Notes: a model not told the origin generated them from the letters alone. A DNA stretch of 64,000 bases from an uncultured bacterium (GCA_947243845.1 CAMXIF010000001.1:62001-126000), one strand, 5' to 3'. Shown: positions 46,066-56,600, numbered from the stretch's first letter. Program-made: numbers and translations.

Positions 46066-46094
46066 TTGTCATTTACCACTTTTACGCGTATAAT
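46066..46094 (+). promoter_or_regulatory. Sigma-A promoter TTGTCA-N17-TATAAT
   Basis: TTGTCA 46066-46071, 17-nt spacer, TATAAT 46089-46094. Confidence 0.75.
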
Positions 46095-46100
46095 TAATTC

Positions 46101-46247
46101 CATTAGCATTTCCCCAACACAATATATAGGTGTTACATTATGCAATAGGTATCATACATATTAATATATTGCATGATGTGGGCAAATGACTGATACAAAG
46201 AGGTATCAAATACAGGTTAGGTATCCCTTTGCGGATACCTTTTATTG
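46101..46247 (+). ncRNA. Candidate structured non-coding RNA (~145 nt)
   Basis: Consensus promoter, closing stem CATTTcCCC-ACA / TGTGGGcAAATG, internal ATTATGCAATA/TATTGCATGAT helix, GATAC/GTATC hairpin, terminator GGTATCC/GGATACC + TTTTATT; no ORF. Confidence 0.6.
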
Positions 46248-46320
46248 TATAGAAAATGCTATCGCAATCGAACTTGTTTGATTCATTCATCCGCGAAGCA
46301 AATCATTTTGGGGTATTTTT

Positions 46321-46692
46321 ATGAGATTCTACAGTCTGGAACAGACACAAGCCGTAGAGAGACAGGAGCTGGCGCAGGATTATAAAGAGAGCCGGAAAAT
46401 CGGTATTGTCCGTATCGGCAAAGAACGATTATATTTCCGGCGTATGCGTAAGATTTATTATATTCCTTATGCAGATATCAGGCGGTGTTTCCGCAGGGTG
46501 ATGTTGGTGCCCGCCAAGTTATGCTGCGGCAGGGGTGATCTGGAAGTGGAGAATCTGGTGATTTGTACGGACAGGGGAGAAGCGGCACAGATTCAGCTGC
46601 CCGGAGCCAAAGCGGGGAAGATTCTCTTGGAAGAACTTAAAAAACGTCTGCCAAATGCAGAATTTACTCCGATAAATGCCACAAAAGAGTAA
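46321..46692 (+). CDS. Hypothetical protein
   Basis: 123-aa ORF. Confidence 0.5.
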   Translation: MRFYSLEQTQAVERQELAQDYKESRKIGIVRIGKERLYFRRMRKIYYIPYADIRRCFRRVMLVPAKLCCGRGDLEVENLVICTDRGEAAQIQLPGAKAGKILLEELKKRLPNAEFTPINATKE

Positions 46693-46716
46693 GAATATAA
46701 GAAATAGGATAATAAA

Positions 46717-47208
46717 ATGACTGTAAATGAAATTTTAGAAAAACTGCTTCGTTCTTTTCAGGTCTATTATAATGTGAAAAGAGAAGACGTGGAGCCGCCT
46801 TTTGTGGCGGAGGCAGAATTCCATACCCATGACGAACAGTTCTTTCTGGTAAAGAGTGCAGTGCTTGCAGAGGCGGAATCGAGGGAATATATCTATTTCG
46901 CTACAGAACAATATCTGGATGAAACTTTACTGATGCATCTCGATGAAGCGGCATGGGGGAGTGGGATGAAGCGAGTAAAACCCCACAAAGACCATCGCAA
47001 TACGGATGTTTCTCTGTTTATTGTGGCAGAAAAGATATCTGAAGAAGCTTTTAGGAAAATTCCAAAGCTTCGCCATTATCAAAGCTACCATCTGGGATTA
47101 CAGGGATGGAGCCATTACCGACTGGTTGCTATTGAGCAGTCCTCCGGACGCGCGGTCTATAACCGCTTTGGCCGGAGTTATATAAAGCTCATTCGCAATA
47201 TTATCTAA
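46717..47208 (+). CDS. Hypothetical protein
   Basis: 163-aa ORF. Confidence 0.5.
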   Translation: MTVNEILEKLLRSFQVYYNVKREDVEPPFVAEAEFHTHDEQFFLVKSAVLAEAESREYIYFATEQYLDETLLMHLDEAAWGSGMKRVKPHKDHRNTDVSLFIVAEKISEEAFRKIPKLRHYQSYHLGLQGWSHYRLVAIEQSSGRAVYNRFGRSYIKLIRNII

Positions 47209-47234
47209 AACCTTAAAGTAAAGGAGAAGAAAAA

Positions 47235-48932
47235 ATGACAGCAATTTTAATCATTCTTGTTGCGATTGTCCTGCTTGTCATAGGATATGTTGTCTATGGC
47301 TCCTGGCTGGCAAAGCAGTGGGGCGTTGACCCCTCAAGAAAGACTCCTGCAGTAGAGATGGAGGATGGCGTTGACTATGTGGCAGCACCTCCGGCAGTCC
47401 TGATGGGACATCATTTCTCATCTATTGCAGGCGCAGGTCCGATCAATGGACCGATTCAGGCTTCCGTATTCGGATGGCTGCCTGTGTTTTTATGGTGTAT
47501 CATCGGTGGTATCTTCTTCGGCGGACTTCAGGACTTTGGTTCCCTGTTTGCATCCATTCGTCATGAAGGTAAATCTGTCGGTGAGATTATCAAGGATTCC
47601 ATGGGCTCAAGAGCACAGAAGCTTTTTACAATTTTTGCACTGTTAGTGCTGATTCTGGTAATCGCTTCCTTTGTAAACGTTGTGGCAGGTACTTTCTTCA
47701 CAGCGGAAGGCGGATTTGGCTTTACCACAAGTCCTACCGGTAATCAGACCACAGCCATGATTTCCGTATTGTTCATCGTATTGGCGATTGTTTATGGTAT
47801 TCTTACCAACCGTTTCCATGTAGGCACTGTGCCGGCTACGATTGCCGGTGTGATTGGCATCGTGCTGATCGTTGTTCTTGGTTTGAATGTAGGTCTGATC
47901 ATGGGTCGTACTGCATGGATTGTGCTGATCGGTGTGTATATTACAGTGGCATCTTTGGTTCCTGTATGGATTCTGTTACAGCCTCGTGATTATCTGTCCA
48001 GTTTCTTACTTTATGCAATGATGATCGTTGCCCTTTTAGGTATCTTTGTATCAGCATTTACCGGTACGGCAACCTTCACCATTCCGATGTTTGCAGGGTG
48101 GAAGACTGGTATCGGTACTTTGTTCCCGGCATTGTTTATTACAGTGGCCTGCGGTGCATGTTCCGGTTTCCACAGCTTGATCTCTACGGGTACATCTTCC
48201 AAGCAGCTTGACAACGAAGCTCACGCGAAGCCGATCGGATATGGTTCCATGTTGATTGAGTCCGCACTCGGTATTGTATCCCTGATCGCGGTAGGTATGG
48301 TATTTGAGAAATACACGAGCGGTGAGTTCGGTTCTCCTTCCGCAGCGTTTGCAGCAGGTATTGCAACCATGTTCGGTACAGAGACAAGTGTTGTTTATGG
48401 TACGATTTATGCCTTGCTGACACTGGCTGTATCCGTTTTCGCACTGACCAGTTTGGATACAGGTACACGTTTGAGCCGTTTCATGTTCTCAGAGTTGTTC
48501 TTAAAGAAAGATGAAGCAACTTATAAAGATGCAACAGGCATGCGTAAAGCACTTGCACATCCGCTCGTAGGTACAGCAATCATGGTAATCATTGGCTGCG
48601 TACTCGGTGGTTTGAGCTTAAGCCAGATTTGGGGTCTGTTCGGTGCGGCGAACCAGTTATTGGCAGGTATCGCATTGATGGCAGTAGCAGCTTGGCTTGG
48701 CAATGCTGGTAAAAACAACAAGATGTTCTATGTGCCTATGGTATTTATGCTGGCAGCAACATTGACTAGCTTGGTCATCACAGTAAAGAATAAGCTTGTC
48801 ATGATCAGCGGCGGTGTAGCAGCATGGGGCGATTGGTTCCAGCTTATCTTTGCGGCAGCGATGGCAGTACTGGCAGTGATCCTGGTAATCGAAGGTTTCC
48901 AGACACTGTTCGTGAAGAAAAAATCTGCATAA
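47235..48932 (+). CDS. cstA: Carbon starvation protein A (peptide/pyruvate transporter)
   Basis: Polytopic; 'GHHFSSIAGAGPINGPIQA', 'ACGACSGFHSLISTGTSSKQL'. Confidence 0.94.
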   Translation: MTAILIILVAIVLLVIGYVVYGSWLAKQWGVDPSRKTPAVEMEDGVDYVAAPPAVLMGHHFSSIAGAGPINGPIQASVFGWLPVFLWCIIGGIFFGGLQDFGSLFASIRHEGKSVGEIIKDSMGSRAQKLFTIFALLVLILVIASFVNVVAGTFFTAEGGFGFTTSPTGNQTTAMISVLFIVLAIVYGILTNRFHVGTVPATIAGVIGIVLIVVLGLNVGLIMGRTAWIVLIGVYITVASLVPVWILLQPRDYLSSFLLYAMMIVALLGIFVSAFTGTATFTIPMFAGWKTGIGTLFPALFITVACGACSGFHSLISTGTSSKQLDNEAHAKPIGYGSMLIESALGIVSLIAVGMVFEKYTSGEFGSPSAAFAAGIATMFGTETSVVYGTIYALLTLAVSVFALTSLDTGTRLSRFMFSELFLKKDEATYKDATGMRKALAHPLVGTAIMVIIGCVLGGLSLSQIWGLFGAANQLLAGIALMAVAAWLGNAGKNNKMFYVPMVFMLAATLTSLVITVKNKLVMISGGVAAWGDWFQLIFAAAMAVLAVILVIEGFQTLFVKKKSA

Positions 48933-49001
48933 GATACATAGTATAAAGATACATAGTATATTTGGATACGGTGTAAAAGATGAATAAGTAATATGCAAAA
49001 G

Positions 49002-49040
49002 CAGCCTCTTATCATATTATATTGGTAAGAGGCTGTTTTT
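49002..49040 (+). terminator. Rho-independent terminator of cstA
   Basis: AGCCTCTTATCatattatattGGTAAGAGGCTGTTTTT. Confidence 0.85.
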
Positions 49041-49356
49041 AAAGAGAAAGATCGAGGGAAATAGTATATATAAGATTGTGTGTGGCCAATGGAGACAGTT
49101 TTGCAGTTAGCGTAATAGGAGATAAATGCGGAATTTCTGGCAATTGTGTGAAAGATGACAATAATTATACATATTCACATGCAATATATCGTTTTACTTG
49201 CTTTTTTTGTGCAAATTATATATAATAAAAATATATTCCGTAGGAATTTATCCTGCAAGACATGTTTTGCAGTCTCGGATACAGCCGAGAAGGTTTTCTA
49301 TTACATAAAATATTGTGTGGTAGAAAGCACATATAAACAGAAAGGGGTAGTTCAGT

Positions 49357-49983
49357 ATGAATACTATTATTACAATCGGTCGTCAGTTTGGTTCCGGAGG
49401 TCGTGAGATCGGTAAAAAAGTAGCAGAATATTTTGGGATTAAGTTTTATGACAAGGATCTTTTGACGAGGGCAGCGAAGGAGAGCGGCTTTTGTGAAGAG
49501 ATGATACAGAGTCATGATGAGCGGCCGACCAATTCTTTCCTTTATAATCTGGTCATGGATACGTATTCGTTCGGATATAATTCTTCCTCCTTTGTGGATA
49601 TGCCCATCAGCCACAAGGTGTTTCTCGCACAGTTTGATACCATCAAGAAGATTGCCAGTGAAGGCCCCTGTGTGATTGTTGGCAGATGCGCGGATTATGC
49701 CCTGCATGATTATCAGAACTGTCTGCATCTTTTTATCCATGCGGATGAGAAGAGTAAGATCAAACGAATCATGGAACGCTTTGAGGATGTCAATACGGAG
49801 CAGAAGGCTATTGATATGATGAATAAGAAGGATAAACAGCGCCAGAGTTATTATAACTACTATTCCTCCAAGAAATGGGGCCGTGTTGACAGCTATGATC
49901 TGTCCATTAACAGTGGTGTTCTTGGAATTGATGGTTCTGTAAAACTAATCTCTCAATTTGTTGAGGATTTTGAAAATAGGTAA
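49357..49983 (+). CDS. Cytidylate kinase-like family protein
   Basis: 'TIGRQFGSGGREIGKKVAEYFGIKFYDKDLL'. Confidence 0.88.
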   Translation: MNTIITIGRQFGSGGREIGKKVAEYFGIKFYDKDLLTRAAKESGFCEEMIQSHDERPTNSFLYNLVMDTYSFGYNSSSFVDMPISHKVFLAQFDTIKKIASEGPCVIVGRCADYALHDYQNCLHLFIHADEKSKIKRIMERFEDVNTEQKAIDMMNKKDKQRQSYYNYYSSKKWGRVDSYDLSINSGVLGIDGSVKLISQFVEDFENR

Positions 49984-50217
49984 TACCTATTAATTAATAT
50001 ATAAATTTATATATATGAAAACAGACTCTCTGGAATCTTCTCTGGATGATTTTAGAGAGTTTTGTTTGTGAGAGTGAAAGATATACGCAGGCGTGGATTT
50101 CTAGAAAATATTGCTAATAGTTAGTATAAATGCGATATAGAACTATGCGCAAAAGCCACGTTTAACGAATAGTTAAAGAAGATATTGAGTTTACATAATG
50201 TATATACATCTGTATAG

Positions 50218-50448
50218 TTACTTCCCACGGCGCTCCCGGTAATCTTCAGAACTGTTATATTTGGTAATATAGGTCTGATAATCGTTTTGTTTATTACGCA
50301 GTTCCCTGTGTGTTCTCACACGATGATATGATTCATGATAATCCCTTACAAAATTGATATCAGACGCCTTGTTTTGTTTCGCTTTGTGACGCATATATAG
50401 ATAAATAATGATCACAAAAATTGCTGTTAATATGAATACACCAATCAT
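50218..50448 (-). CDS. Small membrane protein, hypothetical
   Basis: 76 aa with N-terminal TM. Confidence 0.45.
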   Translation of the reverse strand: MIGVFILTAIFVIIIYLYMRHKAKQNKASDINFVRDYHESYHRVRTHRELRNKQNDYQTYITKYNSSEDYRERRGK

Positions 50449-50464
50449 GTTTTACTTTCCCGTT

Positions 50465-51793
50465 TTATTTGTCAGTTTCCTTGTCAGTATTGTTTTTTGT
50501 GGCTGTCAATTTAGCGAATACTGATCTGGATTTTTTCCTTTCTTTTACCGGAGGCACATATTCAGTAAAGACCATGGATTCATCGATTTGTCCAACAGTC
50601 ATATATGGTTGAATCTCTATTGGCAGGTCTTTTTTATGAAGAAGCCTGTTGACGACAGACTTGATACCTGCATAGATTACGGCAAAGATGGGCACACCGA
50701 CAACCATGCCTAAGACGCCAAATAAGCCGCTGAATACAGTGATCGCAAAGATAACCCAAAAACCGGATAATCCCGTAGAATCCCCCAAAATCTTGGGCCC
50801 CAGGATATTTCCGTCAAACTGCTGGATGATAAGAATCAAAATAATAAAGTACAATGCCTGCATCGGATCTACCATCAGGACTAACAGAGCGCTTGGAATC
50901 CCGCCAATCCAGGGACCAAAGAATGGAATTACATTTGTAACGCCAACAATCACGCTGACAAGGATTGCATATGGTGTCCCAATAATGTTGGTACAAATAA
51001 AACAAATGATGCCGATAATAATGGAATCTACGATTTTTCCGCCGATAAATCCGATAAATGTGCTGTGGATAAAGCGGAAATTAGATATCAATTCATTACC
51101 GCCCTTGCGATCAAAAAGCGCGTAGGCAATTTTCTTAGCCTGTCCGGCAAATTTCTCTTTGCTGCCAAGTACATAGATAGAGATGATAAATCCAATTACA
51201 AAGTTCCACAATGCCCTGAAAACACCGATAACACTTAAGGAAAGTGTTTTGATCAACTCATTGATGTGTGGAAGCAAATTGGTATTGACATAGTCTACTA
51301 TTTTAGTAGAATACTGATTGATCAGCTGATTGACAGCCACTTCCAGATCCGGATTATCCTTGATGAGACCCAGAGCCCAGTTGGTGAGATTGTTAACATA
51401 GACTGGCATCTGGAAAATAATACTCTGTACGCTGCGGATCACTTCCGGAATGATCAGGCCAAAAAACTCATATAAAACAACAAGAATCAATACAAGGGTA
51501 AGCAAAATGGACATGGCCCGCATACGGCGTTTGCTTTTGGGGGTCATGGGTATTTTAGCTTTCAGATAAATCGGCTTAATGATACAGTTTTCAATTTTAT
51601 TTAAGATAGGCGTGATCAGATATGCCAAAACAAAACCATCAATAATGGGCATGGAAATATTGATGATCTTGCGGACGCCGCCGGTAAAACTTGAGGGGTG
51701 AAACAATACATAATAAAACAAGATACTGCAGGCGATTACCAGAAATGCTGTAATTCCCCAATAAAGATATTTTTTGTTAAATTTGATCTTCAT
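50465..51793 (-). CDS. AI-2E family transporter
   Basis: Polytopic; 'NVIPFFGPWIGGIPSALL', 'QQFDGNILGPKILGDSTGLSGFWVIFAI'. Confidence 0.92.
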   Translation of the reverse strand: MKIKFNKKYLYWGITAFLVIACSILFYYVLFHPSSFTGGVRKIINISMPIIDGFVLAYLITPILNKIENCIIKPIYLKAKIPMTPKSKRRMRAMSILLTLVLILVVLYEFFGLIIPEVIRSVQSIIFQMPVYVNNLTNWALGLIKDNPDLEVAVNQLINQYSTKIVDYVNTNLLPHINELIKTLSLSVIGVFRALWNFVIGFIISIYVLGSKEKFAGQAKKIAYALFDRKGGNELISNFRFIHSTFIGFIGGKIVDSIIIGIICFICTNIIGTPYAILVSVIVGVTNVIPFFGPWIGGIPSALLVLMVDPMQALYFIILILIIQQFDGNILGPKILGDSTGLSGFWVIFAITVFSGLFGVLGMVVGVPIFAVIYAGIKSVVNRLLHKKDLPIEIQPYMTVGQIDESMVFTEYVPPVKERKKSRSVFAKLTATKNNTDKETDK

Positions 51794-52030
51794 GTGTGAA
51801 ACCTCATGTTGTATGTTTATTATATTCTTATTCGCAGTGCACATTCAAGAATTTGGCCGTTCATACACTGCTGATTGCCTTCGCGTCTATTATAACATCT
51901 TTTTGGATTTCTGCCCAATAGATTTAAAGAATAAAATCATAAAAATTTAATGCTAAGTGATGAAATACTTTGTATAATGGATTTGACAGATGATTGAGGT
52001 GTTATTAATATTATTTAACGAGGTGTTTCT

Positions 52031-52756
52031 ATGAAATTGCAACAGGTGTTGAGCCTTACCAGAAAGGCCATAGATGATTATCATATGATCGATCCAGGAG
52101 ACAAAATAGCGGTTGGTATTTCTGGCGGCAAAGACAGTCTCACACTGCTCTATGCTCTGCAGGGGCTCAGACGCTTCTATCCTGCTTCCTTTGAATTGTG
52201 CGCAGTCACTGTGGATCTGGGATTTGGGAATCTGAATCTTAGTCAGATTGAAGAACTATGCAGAACCTTAGATGTGGAGTATCATATTATTAAGACAGAT
52301 ATCGCCAAAATCATTTTCGAGGATCGTCAGGAATCAAATCCCTGTTCCCTATGTGCTAAAATGCGTAAAGGAGCCTTGAATGATGCCATGAAGGCGACCG
52401 GTTGTAATAAAGTGGCATATGCGCATCATAAGGACGATGTGGTGGAGACTATGATGATGTCGTTGATTTATGAGGGACGATTCCATACATTCCGGCCCGT
52501 CACTTATTTGGACCGCACACAGATTACAGTGATAAGACCCATGATTTACATGAATGAGGCGGATGTGATCGGTTTTGTGAAAAAGAATGATGTGCCGGTG
52601 GTCAAAAGTCCCTGTCCTGCGGATGGATATACAAAGCGGGAATATGTAAAAGAACTGGTACGGGAGATCAACCGGGAGGCACCTGGAGTCAAAGAACGCA
52701 TGTTCACTGCCATTACCAGTGGTAAACTTGAAGGATGGGAAACAAAATGGATATAA
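52031..52756 (+). CDS. TtcA-like tRNA thiolation/ATP pyrophosphatase protein
   Basis: 'AVGISGGKDSLTLLYAL' PP-loop, 'CSLCAKMRKG'. Confidence 0.88.
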   Translation: MKLQQVLSLTRKAIDDYHMIDPGDKIAVGISGGKDSLTLLYALQGLRRFYPASFELCAVTVDLGFGNLNLSQIEELCRTLDVEYHIIKTDIAKIIFEDRQESNPCSLCAKMRKGALNDAMKATGCNKVAYAHHKDDVVETMMMSLIYEGRFHTFRPVTYLDRTQITVIRPMIYMNEADVIGFVKKNDVPVVKSPCPADGYTKREYVKELVREINREAPGVKERMFTAITSGKLEGWETKWI

Positions 52757-53829
52757 ACAGTAATCAAAACTATCATGATCAGCAGAATATTGAAAATATT
52801 AATAAAATGCGAGATGTTCTGGAGACGCTTCCAAAATTCTGCAGGCAGTTTTTTCGTGGGATTTCCGATTCTACTTCCGCCCGCACAAGATTGGCTTATG
52901 CATATGACATCAGAACCTTTTTTGAATTTTTGCATGAAAAGAACAGTTATTGTGCAAAAATGGATATCAGAAACTACCCTCTCTCACTGCTGGACATGCT
53001 GAGCAGAGAAGATATTGAGGAATATGCAGAATATCTCTCCTATTATCAAAAGGATGGCAAGATATATACCAATGACGAGAGGGGTAAAAAGAGAAAATTG
53101 GCTTCGCTGCGAAGCTTTTATAATTACTATTTTAAGGAAGAATTGATTGAGAAAAATCCAGCGCAGCTGGTACCCCTTCCTAAATTGCATGATAAAGAGA
53201 TTGTGCGGTTGGATGCAGATGAGGTGGCAGTTTTATTGGATCAGGTGGAGGACGGTACCGGACTTACCAAGACACAGCAGCGTTTTCATAACGTGACTAA
53301 AGTGCGGGATGTGGCGCTTCTTACCTTGTTGCTTGGCACCGGTATCCGTGTATCAGAGTGTGTCGGGCTTGATCTTGGGGATGTGGACTTTCGTAACAAT
53401 GGCATCAAAATCCGCAGAAAGGGTGGGTATGAGGCGATTGTCTATTTTGGTGACGAGGTAGAGGAAGCCCTGCAGGCTTATATGGAGGAACGGCATCACA
53501 TGATCCCGAAATCAGGCCATGAAGAAGCCCTCTTTTTATCCATGCAGAACAGACGTATATCTGTGCGTGCGGTGGAGAATCTGGTTAAGAAGTATTCTTC
53601 CACTGTCACAACACTTAAGAAAATCACCCCGCATAAACTGCGCAGTACTTATGGTACATCGCTTTATCATGAAACGGGCGATATCTATCTGGTAGCGGAT
53701 GTGCTTGGACATAGAGACGTCAACACTACCAGAAAGCACTATGCAGCGATAGAAGAAGACAGAAGGCGCTCTGCCGCCAATAAGGTAACACTGCGGGAAA
53801 AATATGATCCTTTTGGAAAGAAACCGTAA
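52735..53829 (+). CDS. Tyrosine recombinase/integrase (XerC/D-like)
   Basis: 'LLLGTGIRVSECVGLDLGDVDF', 'TPHKLRSTYGTSLYHETGDIYLVADVLGHRDVNTTRKHYA'. Confidence 0.9.
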   Translation: MGNKMDINSNQNYHDQQNIENINKMRDVLETLPKFCRQFFRGISDSTSARTRLAYAYDIRTFFEFLHEKNSYCAKMDIRNYPLSLLDMLSREDIEEYAEYLSYYQKDGKIYTNDERGKKRKLASLRSFYNYYFKEELIEKNPAQLVPLPKLHDKEIVRLDADEVAVLLDQVEDGTGLTKTQQRFHNVTKVRDVALLTLLLGTGIRVSECVGLDLGDVDFRNNGIKIRRKGGYEAIVYFGDEVEEALQAYMEERHHMIPKSGHEEALFLSMQNRRISVRAVENLVKKYSSTVTTLKKITPHKLRSTYGTSLYHETGDIYLVADVLGHRDVNTTRKHYAAIEEDRRRSAANKVTLREKYDPFGKKP

Positions 53830-53837
53830 GTATCATC

Positions 53838-53928
53838 ACAAATAATACATTACAAATAATACATTACAAATAATACATTACAATTAATATATTACAATTA
53901 ATACATCATAATAATACATCATAATAAG
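53838..53928 (+). repeat. AT-rich short tandem repeats (ACAAATAATACATT-type)
   Basis: Repeated ACAAATAATACATT / ACAATTAATAtATT / CATAATAATACAT units; overlaps the 3' end of the LysM gene. Confidence 0.85.
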
Positions 53929-54298
53929 GAATGATCAGATTCTGTCCATAACAGATTGTATCATTGGGAAGTGAATTCATGCGTATTACTTCATTGATAT
54001 ATTCGTTGACAGAATCATAATGCCCTGCATCCATATACTCTTCTGCGATTGACCAGAGGGTGTCATTGTTAGAGACAGTAATGCTCTTATAATATTTGCA
54101 GGATGCCACAACAGAGTCGTCTTTGGCGCTGGATCGAAAAGCGCTCATGGAAATGGAACATGTTACAATCAGGCATATTGTCATTACAAGTAACAGGAAA
54201 TTCTTACGCATCTCCCGCTTGCGGCGCAGTCTGTTATTGCGAATCCTTCTCTCGCTTCTCATATCTATTGTCCTGTAATGTCTTATAGTATTCCTCAT
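53906..54298 (-). CDS. yneA: LysM-domain protein, YneA-like SOS cell division suppressor
   Basis: N-terminal TM, 'KSITVSNNDTLWSIAEEYMD...INEVIRMNSLPNDTICYGQNLIIP', divergent from lexA. Confidence 0.82.
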   Translation of the reverse strand: MRNTIRHYRTIDMRSERRIRNNRLRRKREMRKNFLLLVMTICLIVTCSISMSAFRSSAKDDSVVASCKYYKSITVSNNDTLWSIAEEYMDAGHYDSVNEYINEVIRMNSLPNDTICYGQNLIIPYYDVLL

Positions 54299-54323
54299 AA
54301 AATATCACCAAACCTTTCTAAAG

Positions 54324-54421
54324 CGAACGCACGTTGCGAACAAATGTTCTTAATGATTGTATTATATAGAACATACTTTCGAAAGTCAATACTTTTTAGG
54401 AAAAAATCGAACAAATATTCT
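54324..54421. promoter_or_regulatory. LexA (SOS) box cluster
   Basis: CGAACGCACGTTGC 54324-54337, CGAACAAATGTTCT 54337-54350, CGAACAAATATTCT 54408-54421, weaker AGAACATACTTTCG 54368-54381. Confidence 0.85.
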
Positions 54422-54510
54422 GAATATGTGTTTGCTTTTTCAGAAATGCTGTGCTATGATACTTATAACGATAGCGATAAATGGAACTCAGAAAGGATAA
54501 GGTTATTATT

Positions 54511-55131
54511 ATGGCATATGGTAAGATTACTGCAAAACAGCAGCAGATTCTTGATTATATTAAGGATGAGATATTGAAACGTGGATATCCGCCGGCTGTT
54601 CGGGAAATCTGCGAGGCGGTTCATCTCAAATCCACCTCTTCTGTCCACTCTCACTTAGAGACCTTAGAGAAGAACGGCTACATAAGACGTGATCCTACCA
54701 AGCCCAGGGCCATAGAGATCTGTGATGATAATTTTCAGATGGTGCGTACTGAGATGGTTTCTCTGCCGGTTATCGGGCAGGTGGCTGCAGGTCAGCCGAT
54801 TCTTGCGGAAGAAAATATTGAAAGCTATTTTCCTGTACCGGCTGACATGGTGCCAAACGGAGAATCTTTTGTGCTTAAGGTAAAGGGCGATTCCATGATC
54901 AATGCAGGGATTTTTAGCGGTGACCAGATTTTTGTAAAGAGTTGTCAGGATGCCAATAATGGAGATACCGTTGTTGCCATGATTGATGATTCTGCTACAG
55001 TTAAGACCTTTTATAAGGAGGACGGTCATATCCGTTTGCAGCCGGAAAATGATTCCATGGAGCCGATCATTGTAGATGACTGCCAGATTCTTGGTAAAGT
55101 GTTCGGGGTATTTCGGATTTATCGGCATTGA
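54511..55131 (+). CDS. lexA: LexA repressor
   Basis: '[50 protein letters not shown]', '[15 protein letters not shown]'. Confidence 0.98.
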   Translation: MAYGKITAKQQQILDYIKDEILKRGYPPAVREICEAVHLKSTSSVHSHLETLEKNGYIRRDPTKPRAIEICDDNFQMVRTEMVSLPVIGQVAAGQPILAEENIESYFPVPADMVPNGESFVLKVKGDSMINAGIFSGDQIFVKSCQDANNGDTVVAMIDDSATVKTFYKEDGHIRLQPENDSMEPIIVDDCQILGKVFGVFRIYRH

Positions 55132-55212
55132 TTTATCCCTTTCAAAAGTTTTGACTTGACAATTTTACAGAGGAAATCCTATAATAATTGCAAACAACTG
55201 CATAGTGATGAT

Positions 55213-55318
55213 GTCTTCAGGGCAGGGTGAAATTCCCGATCGGCGGTTATAGTCCGCGGGCGCGAAAGCGCGGGGCCTGGCGAAATTCCAGGACCGACTG
55301 TATAGTCAGGATTAAAGA
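55213..55318 (+). ncRNA. FMN riboswitch (RFN element)
   Basis: 'TCTTCAGGGCAGGGTGAAATTCCCGATCGGCGGTTATAGTCCGCG...CCTGGCGAAATTCCAGGACCGACTGTATAGTCAGGAT' upstream of ribU. Confidence 0.97.
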
Positions 55319-55476
55319 AGGTGTGTTGGAATCTCAGACTTAGTCTGTTTTTATTCTGTACGCTTTTTAATCCATCTTCTATCCTGCTCTGATAGACTCT
55401 TTTCCATCCACCTGCTTATATAACACCTGAAGGTCAGATACACTTTCAGGTGTTAATTTTTTTAAGGAGGTTCACT

Positions 55477-55992
55477 ATGAACAAAACAAAGAAACTTGTA
55501 ACAATCAGTATGCTCTGTGCACTGGCCTATGTAGCTGTACTTGTAGGGCGGATTCCCCTTATCCTTTTTCTGAAATATGATCCGAAGGACATCTTGATAA
55601 CCATTGGTGGTTTTATTTTTGGGCCTGCAACAGCTTCTGTCATGTCTATGATTGTTTCTATTCTGGAGATGTGTACGATCAGTACAACCGGCCCGATTGG
55701 CTGTGTGATGAATGTGATATCTACCTGCTCGTTTGCCTGTATGGCATCCTTTATTTATCAAAAAAGAAGAACTTTATCAGGGGCGGTTATCGGACTTTGT
55801 CTTGGGTGCGTGAGTATGACTGCGGTAATGCTTTTATGGAATTATTTGGTAGCGCCCGTGTATATGGGATATCCCAGAGAAGAGGTTGCCAAATTACTGC
55901 TACCGGCCTTTTTACCGTTTAATCTGATAAAAAGCGGATTAAACGCTATTGTTACAATGCTCCTTTATAAACCGGTTGTTAAAAAGTTTTAA
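55477..55992 (+). CDS. ribU: Riboflavin ECF transporter S component
   Basis: Polytopic protein behind FMN riboswitch; 'KLVTISMLCALAYVAVLVGRIPLILFLKYDPKDILITIGGFIFGP'. Confidence 0.93.
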   Translation: MNKTKKLVTISMLCALAYVAVLVGRIPLILFLKYDPKDILITIGGFIFGPATASVMSMIVSILEMCTISTTGPIGCVMNVISTCSFACMASFIYQKRRTLSGAVIGLCLGCVSMTAVMLLWNYLVAPVYMGYPREEVAKLLLPAFLPFNLIKSGLNAIVTMLLYKPVVKKF

Positions 55993-56173
55993 ATAGTATG
56001 CAGACGGATATATTTCCTCTTTTCAAAAAAATTTCCAGTATGCACGACCACCAACGAGACATAATAATAGTAACTGTCTGGTCGATGTATGTACTAAACA
56101 GTTATTATGTGACAAAATGATGATTTCTATTATTTTTCACATAAATTAAGGGGTTTATGTATGATGAAGGGGG

Positions 56174-56404
56174 ATGGAAAACATGAAAAATAAAGGTTTA
56201 GACTGTCTTGCCCTGACAATTGCCATCATTGGTGCTATTAACTGGGGGTTGATCGGACTTTTCAGCTTTGACCTTGTGGCATTTATATTTGGTAACATGT
56301 CATGGTTTTCAAGGATCATTTACGCTTTAGTGGGCATTGCCGGACTTTATATTATCACATTTTATATGTATACGGGCGGTGTGGAACAATCTCACGAAGC
56401 ATAA
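56174..56404 (+). CDS. DUF378-like membrane protein
   Basis: 'LTIAIIGAINWGLIGLFSFDLVAFIFG'. Confidence 0.88.
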   Translation: MENMKNKGLDCLALTIAIIGAINWGLIGLFSFDLVAFIFGNMSWFSRIIYALVGIAGLYIITFYMYTGGVEQSHEA

Positions 56405-56423
56405 AACAACGGGCAGAACAAAG

Positions 56424-56457
56424 GAGCTCCGGTTATCTATGCCGGAGCTTTTTTGTA
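56424..56457 (+). terminator. Rho-independent terminator
   Basis: AGCTCCGGttatctatgCCGGAGCTTTTTTG. Confidence 0.85.
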
Positions 56458-56600
56458 CTTCTATGATACTGCTATGATACTTCTATTATACGGGAAAATA
56501 TGGTTGAAATACCAAAAATGGAATAGTATAATAAAGTAACTATGTGGTTGAACAGTGTGCCCGACCGTGTAGATGGAGTTTTGGGAAGGAATGTGGGAAA

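Noticed and set aside
52735-53829. Integrase marking a second mobile element
   Set aside because: XerC/D-like recombinase sits in a conserved context (ttcA-like, yneA, lexA), with no element boundaries or cargo.
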